Under the pieces are notes generated by a model, which saw nothing but the letters and a program-made list of their open reading frames with translations, did no database searches and had not been told where the DNA came from. From contig JAISIS010000118.1 in the NCBI GenBank assembly GCA_031261905.1, positions 1 to 6,885 on the forward strand: a stretch of 6,885 bases of DNA, given 5' to 3'. Origin of the DNA: Burkholderiaceae bacterium (GTDB lineage: Bacteria > Pseudomonadota > Gammaproteobacteria > Burkholderiales > Burkholderiaceae_D). Both the position numbers and the translations under genes were made by a program. Shown piece by piece: positions 1 through 6,048 of this stretch (its first letter is position 1; the number at the start of each line of letters is the position of its first letter).

Positions 1-1097
1 GGCGAGGTTTTTTCTTCGGCCAGTGCAGCAAGCGCCCGCATTGCGGCCAGTTCCATCGGCCGGTTAATGGTGGTTGCCCTGCAATCCAGCGCGCCACGGA
101 AAATATAGGGGAAACACAATGAGTTGTTCACTTGGTTCGGATAATCTGAGCGGCCTGTCGCCATGATTACATCGGAACGGGTTTCCTTTGCAAGCTCGGG
201 AAGAATTTCCGGTATCGGGTTGGCCATCGCAAGCACGATTGGCCTGTCCGACATTTTTTTCAACATATCGGGTTTCAGTACATTAGCTGCCGACAAACCC
301 AAAAATACGTCTGCACCCGGAATAACATCCATCAGGGTACGATGCGGGGTATCCTGGGCATAAATTTCCTTGTCAGGGTCCATCAGCTCTTTACGGCCTT
401 TGTAAACAACCCCCTCAATATCCGTTACCCAGATATTTTTGAGAGGAAAACCGAGATCAACCAGTAATTCCAAGCATCCCAAGGCGCCTGCGCCTGCACC
501 GGAAACCACCAGCTTGCTTGTGGTGATATTTTTCCCGACCATTTTCAGGGCATTCAGGACTGCCGCACCCACCACAATTGCCGTACCATGCTGATCATCA
601 TGGAAAACCGGAATATTCATTCGTTCGCGCAACTTGCGCTCAATATAAAAACATTCCGGCGCACGGATATCTTCCAGGTTGATGCCCCCGAATGTCGGCT
701 CCAGCGAAGCCACGATGTCGCAAAATTTATCGGGATCAAGTTCATCCACTTCCAGGTCAAACACATTAATCCCGGCAAATTTCTTGAACAGGACACCCTT
801 CCCTTCCATCACCGGTTTGGACGCCAGCGCGCCAATATTACCCAGTCCCAGAACGGCGGTACCATTCGATATAACAGCAACCAGGTTCCCCTTTGTCGTG
901 TAACGGTAGGCTGTCGCGGGATTCTGATGTATTTCCTCGCAGGCGGCAGCAACGCCAGGCGTGTATGCCAACGCCAGATCGTTCTGGTCATTTACCTGTT
1001 TTGAGGGTTCAACACTGATTTTTCCGGGAATGGGGTCCTGATGAAAAGCCAGTGCATTTCGCTTGAGTTGCTCTTTCCGCTGTTCTTGCGAGTTCAT
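1..1097 (-). CDS. maeB: NADP-dependent malic enzyme (MaeB type), N-terminal part, cut by window edge
   Basis: Malic enzyme oxidatively decarboxylates malate to pyruvate with NAD(P)+ in the cytoplasm, linking the TCA cycle to pyruvate and NADPH supply. The frame is open from the ATG at 1097 to the left edge, about 365 codons. The N-terminal malic domain shows YTPGVA (Tyr45, probable catalytic Tyr), then [24 protein letters not shown] (broken here as residues 77-100) ending in Lys100, the likely catalytic Lys, 55 residues after Tyr45. Metal ligands are expected in LED (residues 141-143) and FHDDQHGT (166-172). The NAD(P)-binding part follows, with [10 protein letters not shown] and, near the edge, [10 protein letters not shown] and [12 protein letters not shown]. 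In the MaeB family a phosphotransacetylase-like C-terminal domain usually follows, for a total near 760 residues; that part lies outside the window. An AGGA about 10 nt upstream of the ATG supports this start. It is transcribed away from the putative origin region. Confidence 0.95.
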   Translation of the reverse strand, partial: MNSQEQRKEQLKRNALAFHQDPIPGKISVEPSKQVNDQNDLALAYTPGVAAACEEIHQNPATAYRYTTKGNLVAVISNGTAVLGLGNIGALASKPVMEGKGVLFKKFAGINVFDLEVDELDPDKFCDIVASLEPTFGGINLEDIRAPECFYIERKLRERMNIPVFHDDQHGTAIVVGAAVLNALKMVGKNITTSKLVVSGAGAGALGCLELLVDLGFPLKNIWVTDIEGVVYKGRKELMDPDKEIYAQDTPHRTLMDVIPGADVFLGLSAANVLKPDMLKKMSDRPIVLAMANPIPEILPELAKETRSDVIMATGRSDYPNQVNNSLCFPYIFRGALDCRATTINRPMELAAMRALAALAEEKTS

Positions 1098-1145
1098 GTT
1101 TTGTATCCTAAGAAAAATACTGGAGAAATTTTGTCCGGGTATAAG

Positions 1146-1154
1146 ATTTTAGCA
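1146..1154 (-). promoter_or_regulatory. Candidate extended -10 promoter of maeB
   Basis: On the minus strand this reads TGCTAAAAT, a TGn extended -10 element followed by TAAAAT (5 of 6 to TATAAT). It would give a leader of roughly 40 nt before the maeB ATG. No convincing -35 hexamer is seen at 16-18 bp, which is tolerable for an extended -10 promoter. In such AT-rich DNA a chance match is possible. Confidence 0.35.
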
Positions 1155-1190
1155 GAGTCCGGATTGAAAACGACCGGTTTTGAAGCGATG

Positions 1191-1237
1191 CATCTGTTTT
1201 TTTGATTAAGGTTATATATAAAAATAGTAGTAATGAA
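1191..1237 (+). other. Candidate DNA unwinding element (13-mer-like plus AT-rich tract)
   Basis: Positions 1191-1203 read CATCTGTTTTTTT, which differs from the E. coli oriC 13-mer consensus GATCTnTTnTTTT only at the first base. It is followed by an almost pure A/T run (1211-1226) and ends about 14 bp before the perfect DnaA box, in the same relative orientation as in E. coli oriC. Only one 13-mer is evident, not three. Its function as a melting site is inference. Confidence 0.4.
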
Positions 1238-1250
1238 AGGGCTATGTTTT

Positions 1251-1259
1251 TGTGTATAA
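1251..1259 (-). other. DnaA box, perfect TTATACACA
   Basis: The minus strand reads TTATACACA, a full match to TTATNCACA. In E. coli oriC the same sequence is also found, and the R1 box has this orientation relative to the 13-mers. Confidence 0.6.
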
Positions 1260-1277
1260 CTCATTAATTTAATTTAA

Positions 1278-1290
1278 AATCAACAAGTTA
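1278..1290 (+). other. IHF consensus site
   Basis: AATCAACAAGTTA matches WATCAAnnnnTTR at every specified position, with an A/T-rich flank upstream as IHF sites prefer. It begins 18 bp after the DnaA box at 1251-1259, as the IHF site of E. coli oriC follows R1. Actual IHF binding is inferred. Confidence 0.5.
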
Positions 1291-1306
1291 TGTAATTATT
1301 AACTTG
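1284..1306. repeat. Inverted repeat CAAGTTA-N9-TAACTTG
   Basis: Perfect 7-bp arms at 1284-1290 and 1300-1306 are separated by 9 AT-rich bases. The left arm overlaps the IHF consensus. It has no T tract suited to a terminator, so an operator or origin-protein site is more likely. It may be chance in AT-rich DNA. Confidence 0.45.
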
Positions 1307-1362
1307 GTGGGAAGCTTCTGGGCAAAGTAGAATAACAATCAGGGAACGAAGAAAAACGGGAC

Positions 1363-1371
1363 TTATACCCA
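1363..1371 (+). other. Degenerate DnaA box TTATACCCA
   Basis: This differs from TTATACACA at one core position, so it would at best be a weak site. Its CTTATACCC part (1362-1370) is an exact inverted copy of GGGTATAAG at 1137-1145. Confidence 0.25.
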
Positions 1372-1396
1372 AAAAGCCAAGGCCTTATTAATAGAG

Positions 1397-1405
1397 TTTT
1401 CCACA
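1397..1405 (+). other. DnaA box TTTTCCACA
   Basis: This matches the relaxed consensus TTWTNCACA and differs from the strong E. coli box TTATCCACA at one base. The surrounding AGAGTTTTCCACAG resembles the R4 region of E. coli oriC (AGAGTTATCCACAG). It points opposite to the box at 1251-1259, again as R4 does relative to R1. Confidence 0.5.
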
Positions 1406-1438
1406 GGATTAAATGTTATTAAAAATACAACATTAATA

Positions 1439-1458
1439 TATTGTACTATTGTACAATA
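1439..1458. repeat. Tandem TATTGTAC repeat with overlapping palindrome
   Basis: TATTGTAC occurs twice in direct tandem (1439-1446 and 1447-1454), and GTACAATA (1451-1458) is the inverted copy. The second unit therefore forms the perfect palindrome ATTGTACAAT (1448-1457), and the first can pair with 1451-1458 across a 4-nt gap. Such direct-plus-inverted spacing is typical of a dimeric regulator's operator or an iteron. No specific binding protein is recognised. Confidence 0.55.
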
Positions 1459-1461
1459 ACA

Positions 1462-1482
1462 ACACAAAGGTAGTTTTTGTGT
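1462..1482. repeat. Inverted repeat ACACAAA-N7-TTTGTGT
   Basis: Perfect 7-bp arms lie at 1462-1468 and 1476-1482. The arms resemble half of a DnaA box but lack the full TTWTNCACA pattern. The role is unknown. Confidence 0.4.
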
Positions 1483-1502
1483 GATGCAGGTTTTAATATA
1501 AA
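1474..1502 (+). promoter_or_regulatory. mnmG: Weak candidate sigma70 promoter for the mnmG operon
   Basis: TTTTTG (1474-1479), a 17-bp spacer and TATAAA (1497-1502) form the best-spaced pair seen upstream of mnmG. The -35 is poor and the AT-rich context makes such matches frequent. If real, the transcript would begin near 1510 and carry both parS sites in its leader. Confidence 0.2.
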
Positions 1503-1533
1503 ATACATTTTATTTTTCAAACCACTACCCCAT

Positions 1534-1557
1534 TCCTGAAACAAAAAGCATTCAGGA
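1534..1557. repeat. Inverted repeat TCCTGAA-N10-TTCAGGA
   Basis: Perfect 7-bp arms lie at 1534-1540 and 1551-1557, extendable by CA/TG pairs if T1533 is bulged. There is no T tract after either arm on the + strand, so it does not look like a terminator. It could fold in the mnmG leader RNA or be an operator. Confidence 0.4.
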
Positions 1558-1618
1558 TGGATTCAGCGCTCAGGGGTTGTTGTTTGTGTTCAAAATTACC
1601 ATTACGCTTAAAAAGGAA

Positions 1619-1634
1619 TGTTTCACGTGAAACA
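1619..1634. other. parS: parS centromere site, perfect palindrome
   Basis: TGTTTCACGTGAAACA is a perfect 16-bp palindrome and matches the near-universal bacterial chromosomal parS consensus with the GTTnCACGTGnAAC core. ParB, encoded about 3.5 kb downstream in the same unit, is expected to nucleate here and spread as a CTP-dependent clamp. It sits in the mnmG leader, so ParB binding could also affect operon transcription (inference). Confidence 0.93.
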
Positions 1635-1636
1635 AA

Positions 1637-1652
1637 AGTTCCACGTGAAACA
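1637..1652. other. parS: Second parS site
   Basis: AGTTCCACGTGAAACA matches the classic B. subtilis form TGTTCCACGTGAAACA except at the outermost base; the GTTnCACGTGnAAC core is intact. Its centre is 18 bp from that of the first parS and only two bases separate the sites. It ends 17 bases before the chosen mnmG start, and its last base is the A of a rejected upstream ATG. Confidence 0.9.
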
Positions 1653-1669
1653 TGTCAGGTTGGTTGATA

Positions 1670-3595
1670 ATGTTTTTTCCTGAGAAGTTTGATGTAATTG
1701 TTGTTGGTGGAGGACATGCTGGTACGGAAGCGGCGCTGGCGGCTGCCCGTATGGGTAAGCAGACTTTGCTGGTGACGCATAGTTTTGAAACGTTGGGGCA
1801 GCTTTCCTGTAATCCTTCGGTGGGTGGAATTGGTAAGGGGCATCTTGTTAAAGAAGTGGATGCAATGGGAGGCGCCATTGCGCTGGCTTCGGATGAGGCG
1901 GGTATTCAGTTCCGGATTTTGAATTCTTCAAAAGGGCCTGCTGTCCGGGCAACGCGTGCTCAAATTGATCGGAATCTTTACCGTCAGGCGATCCGTTATC
2001 GCCTGGAAAATCAGGAAAATCTGTTTTTGTTTCAGCAGCAGGTGGACGACTTGCTTGTTGGGAATAACCGGGTAACGGGTGTTGTTACTGAGGGAGGTGT
2101 TCGTTTTAAGGGTAAAACTGTAATTTTGACAGTTGGTACCTTTTTGGATGGGAAGATTTATATCGGGATGCACGCTCACCCTGGTGGACGAGCGGGAGAT
2201 GCGCCTTCTGTTGCACTGGCGTACCGTTTGCGCGATATGGGTTTGGCTCAGGGGAGATTGAAAACAGGGACTCCGCCCAGAATTGATGGGGATACCATTA
2301 ATTTTGATGTAATGGAACGGCAGGATGGGGATATTAATCCGCTTCCGGTTTTTTCTTTCAGAGGGAATGCAGCGATGCATCCGGCACAATTGCCGTGCTG
2401 GATTACGCATACAAACACCGAAACGCATGAGATTATTCGCGCCGGGCTGGACAGAAGCCCGCTCTTTACAGGAATGATTGAAGGCGTTGGCCCACGATAT
2501 TGTCCTTCTATTGAAGATAAGATTCATCGCTTTTCTGATAAAAGCTCGCATCAGATTTTTCTGGAGCCGGAAGGCTTGCATACGAGGGAATATTATCCAA
2601 ACGGTATTTCAACCAGCCTTCCTTTTGATATGCAGATTGATATTGTGCGTTCAATGCAGGGAATGGAAAAAGCACATATTCTCCGTCCGGGATATGCGAT
2701 TGAATATGATTACTTTGACCCGAGAAACCTGAAGGCGTCACTGGAAACCAAACAGATTGACGGGCTTTTTTTCGCTGGTCAGATTAACGGGACAACGGGT
2801 TATGAGGAAGCTGCCGCGCAGGGATTGCTGGCCGGAATCAACGCGGCCCGGCAGGTGGATGGTCTGGATGCCTGGACGCCTGGAAGAAATGAGGCGTATA
2901 TAGGCGTCATGGCGGATGATCTGGTGACACAGGGAGTGCAGGAGCCTTATCGCATGTTTACCAGTCGTGCGGAATATCGCCTGAGTTTGCGGGAAGACAA
3001 TGCGGATATCCGCCTGACGGAAACGGCCTGGAAGCTGGGTTGTATCAGCAGCGAGCACTGGGAAATGTTTGCGAAAAAACGCGACCGGATTGATCGCGAG
3101 ATAGAACGCATGAAATCCACATGGGTTCATCCACACGCGCTGGATCAACATGAGGCCGCGCGCGTCATCGGCAAAGCGATAGAAAGAGAATATTCACTGG
3201 CAGATTTATTGCGCCGCCCGGATGTGGATTACGAGTCGCTGATGAGCCTGACATCGCGGGAAGGAAAAACCTGGCAGCCCGAAGATGAACTGGAAAAAGA
3301 AGTCAGGGAACAAATCGAGATTCAGATCAAGTATGCCGGGTATATAGAAAGGCAATTGCGCGAGATAAGGCGACAGCGATATTATGAGAACCTGCGCCTG
3401 CCGGATGATATGCCATATGCGGAAGTCGGCGCACTGTCCATGGAAGTGCGGCAGAAGCTTGCGCAGCACCGGCCTGAAACACTCGGACAGGCTTCCAGGA
3501 TTTCCGGCGTCACTCCGGCGGCGATTTCCCTGTTGCTGATTTATCTGAAAAAACGAGGACTGGTTGATTTTACTGAAGCGGAAGTTGAAGTATGA
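1670..3595 (+). CDS. mnmG: tRNA uridine-5-carboxymethylaminomethyl modification enzyme MnmG (GidA)
   Basis: MnmG is the FAD-binding partner of MnmE. The complex installs the (carboxymethyl)aminomethyl group at C5 of wobble U34 in certain tRNAs, using methylene-tetrahydrofolate. The product from the ATG at 1670 is 641 residues, near the usual 620-650. Seen features are the N-terminal FAD dinucleotide motif [12 protein letters not shown] (residues 11-22), [20 protein letters not shown] (42-61) with Cys47, [12 protein letters not shown] (196-207), [11 protein letters not shown] (274-284) with Cys278, the second flavin-binding segment [20 protein letters not shown] (365-384), and the C-terminal MnmE/tRNA-binding helical region with KYAGYIERQ (554-562). 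An in-frame ATG at 1652 would add six residues, but it lies inside parS without a ribosome site. The 1670 start has AGGT about 10 nt upstream and gives the family-like start [15 protein letters not shown]. The gene overlaps rsmG by 4 nt. Its first half is poorer in GC than its second. Confidence 0.97.
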   Translation: MFFPEKFDVIVVGGGHAGTEAALAAARMGKQTLLVTHSFETLGQLSCNPSVGGIGKGHLVKEVDAMGGAIALASDEAGIQFRILNSSKGPAVRATRAQIDRNLYRQAIRYRLENQENLFLFQQQVDDLLVGNNRVTGVVTEGGVRFKGKTVILTVGTFLDGKIYIGMHAHPGGRAGDAPSVALAYRLRDMGLAQGRLKTGTPPRIDGDTINFDVMERQDGDINPLPVFSFRGNAAMHPAQLPCWITHTNTETHEIIRAGLDRSPLFTGMIEGVGPRYCPSIEDKIHRFSDKSSHQIFLEPEGLHTREYYPNGISTSLPFDMQIDIVRSMQGMEKAHILRPGYAIEYDYFDPRNLKASLETKQIDGLFFAGQINGTTGYEEAAAQGLLAGINAARQVDGLDAWTPGRNEAYIGVMADDLVTQGVQEPYRMFTSRAEYRLSLREDNADIRLTETAWKLGCISSEHWEMFAKKRDRIDREIERMKSTWVHPHALDQHEAARVIGKAIEREYSLADLLRRPDVDYESLMSLTSREGKTWQPEDELEKEVREQIEIQIKYAGYIERQLREIRRQRYYENLRLPDDMPYAEVGALSMEVRQKLAQHRPETLGQASRISGVTPAAISLLLIYLKKRGLVDFTEAEVEV

Positions 3596-4272
3596 ATACG
3601 GTAAATAAAATGATGCTGGAAAAGCCCTTTTTTGATTTCGCGCATCTGGAATCAATGCTTGTAAAGGGAAGTCAGGCCATTGGCGTTGCGCCGGACGAAT
3701 TACAAATCAGGCAATTTCTCTCATATTTAACCCTGCTCTCCCGCTGGAACACGGTTTACAACCTGACGGCGATCCGTACGCCTGAAGAGATGATGACGCA
3801 TCATGTACTGGATTCGCTGGCGGTTGCTCCCACGCTGAAAGAGGCAAGGCATGTGCTGGATGTAGGTTCCGGCGCGGGTTTGCCGGGGATCGTGCTGGCC
3901 ATTCTGTATCCGGAGATGCAGGTTTCGCTGATTGATGCCGTCCAGAAAAAAACGGCTTTCCTTTCCCAGGTGAAGGCCGAATTGCGGTTGAAAAATGTGA
4001 TGGTATATACCGGCAGGGTGGAAAAGTTGCGCGCCACGGGCAAATTTGACGCCATTATTTCCCGCGCCTTTTCGGATTTATCCCTGTTTGTGGAGCTTTC
4101 CGGCCATCTTCTGGCAGAAGGAGGATGTTTTTACGCCATGAAAGGGATGGTGCCAAAAGAAGAAATACAGGCCCTTCCCGCTGGATTGAAAGTGAAGGCT
4201 GTTGTACCATTAAAAGTCCCGTTCCTGGATGCCGAGCGACATTTGCTCATCCTGAAAAAACAGGCCGCCTGA
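3592..4272 (+). CDS. rsmG: 16S rRNA (guanine527-N7)-methyltransferase RsmG (GidB)
   Basis: RsmG transfers a methyl group from S-adenosylmethionine to N7 of G527 in 16S rRNA, in the 530 loop of the small ribosomal subunit. The 226-residue product is of normal size (E. coli 207) with a slightly longer N-terminus. Family hallmarks in order are [11 protein letters not shown] (residues 52-62), HHVLDSL (70-76), the SAM-binding loop [13 protein letters not shown] (88-100), the acidic end of strand 2 [13 protein letters not shown] (112-124), GRVEKL (141-146), and [10 protein letters not shown] (154-163) before a C-terminal strand with ERHLLILKK. Its ATG overlaps the mnmG stop as ATGA, which suggests translational coupling; GGAAG at 3580-3584 is a ribosome site 7 nt upstream. 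Met7 and Met8 are alternative starts but lack that support. A 49-nt gap follows before parA. Confidence 0.97.
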   Translation: MNTVNKMMLEKPFFDFAHLESMLVKGSQAIGVAPDELQIRQFLSYLTLLSRWNTVYNLTAIRTPEEMMTHHVLDSLAVAPTLKEARHVLDVGSGAGLPGIVLAILYPEMQVSLIDAVQKKTAFLSQVKAELRLKNVMVYTGRVEKLRATGKFDAIISRAFSDLSLFVELSGHLLAEGGCFYAMKGMVPKEEIQALPAGLKVKAVVPLKVPFLDAERHLLILKKQAA

Positions 4273-4321
4273 CGGAAAGCAAGCTGTTGAACCTGTTCTT
4301 ATAACCGCTGGACAACAAACT

Positions 4322-5092
4322 ATGGCCCGGATTTTCTGTATAGCAAATCAAAAAGGTGGGGTAGGCAAAACCACAACAACGGTTAATCTTGCGGCCGCTC
4401 TTGCCCGCCTGCACCAAAAGGTATTGCTGGTTGATCTGGATCCGCAGGGCAATGCCACTATGGGCGCCGGCATTCAAAAAGCCGATCTGGACAATTCGGT
4501 TTATGAGCTGCTGCTGGGGGAATGCGATGTTGCTGCGGCAAAACAGCTTTCCGGGAGCGGCGGCTTTGATGTGCTTCCTTCAAACAGGGAACTGGCCGGC
4601 GCGGAAGTTGAAATGGTGGATCTGGAGCGCCGGGAGCATCGGCTGAAAGAAGCCCTGCGGCAAATTGACGGCGAATACGACTTTATCCTGATAGATTGTC
4701 CGCCCGCGCTTTCCATGTTGACCATTAACGGGCTGTGCGCGGCGGATGGTGTGATTATCCCGATGCAGTGCGAATATTACGCGCTGGAGGGGCTGGCGGA
4801 TCTGCTCAATACGATCAGGCTGGTTCACGCCAACATGAACCGGGAGTTGCGGATAATCGGCCTGTTGCGAGTGATGTTTGACAAGCGCGCGACCCTGTCC
4901 CAGCATGTTTCGGCCCAGTTGGAGCGCCATTTTGGCGACAAGGTATTCAAGACGGTTATTCCGCGTAATGTGCGTCTGGCGGAAGCGCCTTCCTATGGCA
5001 TACCAGGTATTGCTTTTGATCCCTTGTCAAAAGGTGCGCAGGCCTATATTGATTTTGGCAATGAAATGCTTTCCTGGCTGGATCGCCGCTAG
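4322..5092 (+). CDS. parA: Chromosome partitioning ATPase ParA (Soj type)
   Basis: ParA is a deviant Walker ATPase that binds nucleoid DNA as an ATP dimer and is released by ParB-stimulated hydrolysis, which moves or positions ParB-parS complexes. The 256-residue product lacks an N-terminal helix-turn-helix extension, the small form typical of chromosomal Soj proteins. It carries the deviant Walker A KGGVGKTT (residues 11-18, signature Lys11 and phosphate-binding Lys16), switch I LLVDLDPQGNAT (35-46) with Asp38/Asp40, Walker B FILIDCPPAL (121-130) with Asp125, the conserved MQCEYYALEGL (148-158), and the C-terminal RNVRLAEAPSYG (215-226). GLLRVMFDKRATLSQHV (180-196) is the usual basic region linked to DNA binding. 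No strong Shine-Dalgarno precedes the ATG (only GGA), so translation may depend on readthrough from rsmG. parB follows after 45 nt. Confidence 0.97.
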   Translation: MARIFCIANQKGGVGKTTTTVNLAAALARLHQKVLLVDLDPQGNATMGAGIQKADLDNSVYELLLGECDVAAAKQLSGSGGFDVLPSNRELAGAEVEMVDLERREHRLKEALRQIDGEYDFILIDCPPALSMLTINGLCAADGVIIPMQCEYYALEGLADLLNTIRLVHANMNRELRIIGLLRVMFDKRATLSQHVSAQLERHFGDKVFKTVIPRNVRLAEAPSYGIPGIAFDPLSKGAQAYIDFGNEMLSWLDRR

Positions 5093-5137
5093 GTTTCGCG
5101 GTGTTTGGCAAGCCAGGTTTTTTCGGATGCGGTGAAA

Positions 5138-6019
5138 ATGACAAATAAAAAGAAAAAAGGATTGGGCCGGGGCCTGGATGCCCTGCTGGGCGCCGCGCCG
5201 GATTTTACGGGTGGCGCGGACGATCTTTCGAGCCTGCCGATAGTCCTGTTGCAGGCGGGAAAATACCAGCCGCGTTCGCGCATGGATGAAGGCGCATTGA
5301 ACGAACTGGCACAGTCAATCCGCGAACAGGGCGTTCTGCAGCCGCTACTTGTCAGACGTATTGGACAAAAGGACGGAGTCGGGCGTTACGAGATTATAGC
5401 GGGCGAAAGACGCTATCGCGCCGCGCAGCAGGCTGGCCTTGATCATGTGCCGGTACGGATACTGGAAGTGGATGACCAGGGCGCCGCCGTCATCGCGCTG
5501 ATTGAAAACCTGCAGCGTGAAGATCTGAACCCTCTGGAAGAAGCCCAGGGGATTCATCGCCTTATTACGGAGTTCGCCTATACGCATGAACAGGCGGCTG
5601 ACCGGGTAGGACGGTCACGCAGCGCGGTGACGAATCTGCTGCGTCTTTTGAATCTGGCCACGCCTGTTCAGGTTATGCTGAAAGCCGGCGATATTGATAT
5701 GGGACACGCTCGCGCCCTGCTGGCGGCGGAGGGAGCTATCCAGATAATGCTGGCGAACCAGGTTGTTGAAAAAAGGCTGTCGGTGCGCGAAACCGAAAAG
5801 CTGGTTTCCCGGGAGCTATCGGAAAAACCTGCGTTTGACAGGAAAAGAGAAAAGACAAAAGCCGCCGATATTGTGCATCTTGAAGAAGAGTTGTCGGATT
5901 TGCTGGCAACGCGGGTTTCCTTTCGCGTCAACGCCAGGGGCCGCGGGCAGATGCTGATTGATTTTGCCAACCTGGATGTGCTGGATGGCGTAATACAGCG
6001 CCTGCGCCCGTCAGCCTGA
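5138..6019 (+). CDS. parB: Chromosome partitioning protein ParB (Spo0J type)
   Basis: ParB binds parS, switches to a CTP-bound sliding clamp, spreads along nearby DNA and stimulates ParA. The 293-residue product has, in order, an N-terminal tail MTNKKKKGLGRGLDALLG (residues 1-18) whose basic residues usually contact ParA, KYQPR (42-46), the CTP-binding GERRYRA (89-95), ENLQRED (123-129), a helix-turn-helix near THEQAADRVGRSRSAVTNLL (149-168) for parS recognition, a linker rich in Lys/Arg/Glu (220-245), and a C-terminal dimerisation domain from about 250 to 293. A TTG at 5105 would add 11 residues, but MTNKKKKGLGRG is the normal family start, so the ATG at 5138 is chosen although GGTG at 5131-5134 is a weak, close ribosome site. 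All key motifs are intact. Its target parS sites lie at the head of the same gene cluster. Confidence 0.96.
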   Translation: MTNKKKKGLGRGLDALLGAAPDFTGGADDLSSLPIVLLQAGKYQPRSRMDEGALNELAQSIREQGVLQPLLVRRIGQKDGVGRYEIIAGERRYRAAQQAGLDHVPVRILEVDDQGAAVIALIENLQREDLNPLEEAQGIHRLITEFAYTHEQAADRVGRSRSAVTNLLRLLNLATPVQVMLKAGDIDMGHARALLAAEGAIQIMLANQVVEKRLSVRETEKLVSRELSEKPAFDRKREKTKAADIVHLEEELSDLLATRVSFRVNARGRGQMLIDFANLDVLDGVIQRLRPSA

Positions 6020-6030
6020 CAGCGGGTTTT
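6007..6030 (+). terminator. Possible Rho-independent terminator after parB
   Basis: CCCGTCA (6007-6013) can pair with TGAC (6017-6020) and GGG (6024-6026), leaving a GCC loop and a 3-nt bulge, followed by TTTT (6027-6030). The hairpin contains the parB stop codon. The bulge and short T run make it modest. It would end the mnmG-rsmG-parAB transcript before the convergent hpt gene. Confidence 0.4.
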
Positions 6031-6048
6031 GCGATCGTAGCTCTTCTC

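Larger units (their letters stand above)
1131..1618. other. AT-rich intergenic region, candidate chromosomal replication origin (oriC-like)
   Basis: No gene is supported in this stretch of nearly 500 bp between leftward maeB and rightward mnmG. From left to right it holds an AT-rich 13-mer-like element (1191-1203), a perfect DnaA box (1251-1259), a perfect IHF consensus (1278-1290), a one-mismatch box (1363-1371), a TTTTCCACA box (1397-1405), a tandem/palindromic TATTGTAC element (1439-1458) and more inverted repeats, ending at two parS sites. The order 13-mer, R1-like box, IHF site, R4-like box is that of E. coli oriC, which also lies next to mnmG (gidA). Both flanking genes are transcribed outward. 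Against this, betaproteobacterial origins are usually assigned next to dnaA, which is not in the window, and two good boxes are few for an origin. An alternative is a regulatory region bound by DnaA, or a former origin. Confidence 0.5.

Noticed and set aside
588..1004. Open frame on the + strand inside maeB (and a minus one at 809-991)
   Set aside because: They are shadows of the malic enzyme frame, which is intact and has all family motifs.
1586..1594. TGTGTTCAA as a third DnaA box
   Set aside because: It has two mismatches to TGTGNAWAA at positions that matter for binding.
1652..1669. Upstream in-frame ATG for mnmG at 1652
   Set aside because: It lies at the edge of the second parS without a ribosome site and adds six residues not typical of MnmG; the ATG at 1670 gives the family-like start.
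1570..1878. Minus-strand open frame across parS and the mnmG start
   Set aside because: It is antisense to conserved MnmG FAD-binding codons, has no family resemblance, and reads through the parS palindromes.
5105..5137. Upstream TTG start for parB at 5105
   Set aside because: The added 11 residues precede the well-known ParB start with a Lys run and GLGRGLDALLG; ATG at 5138 fits better.
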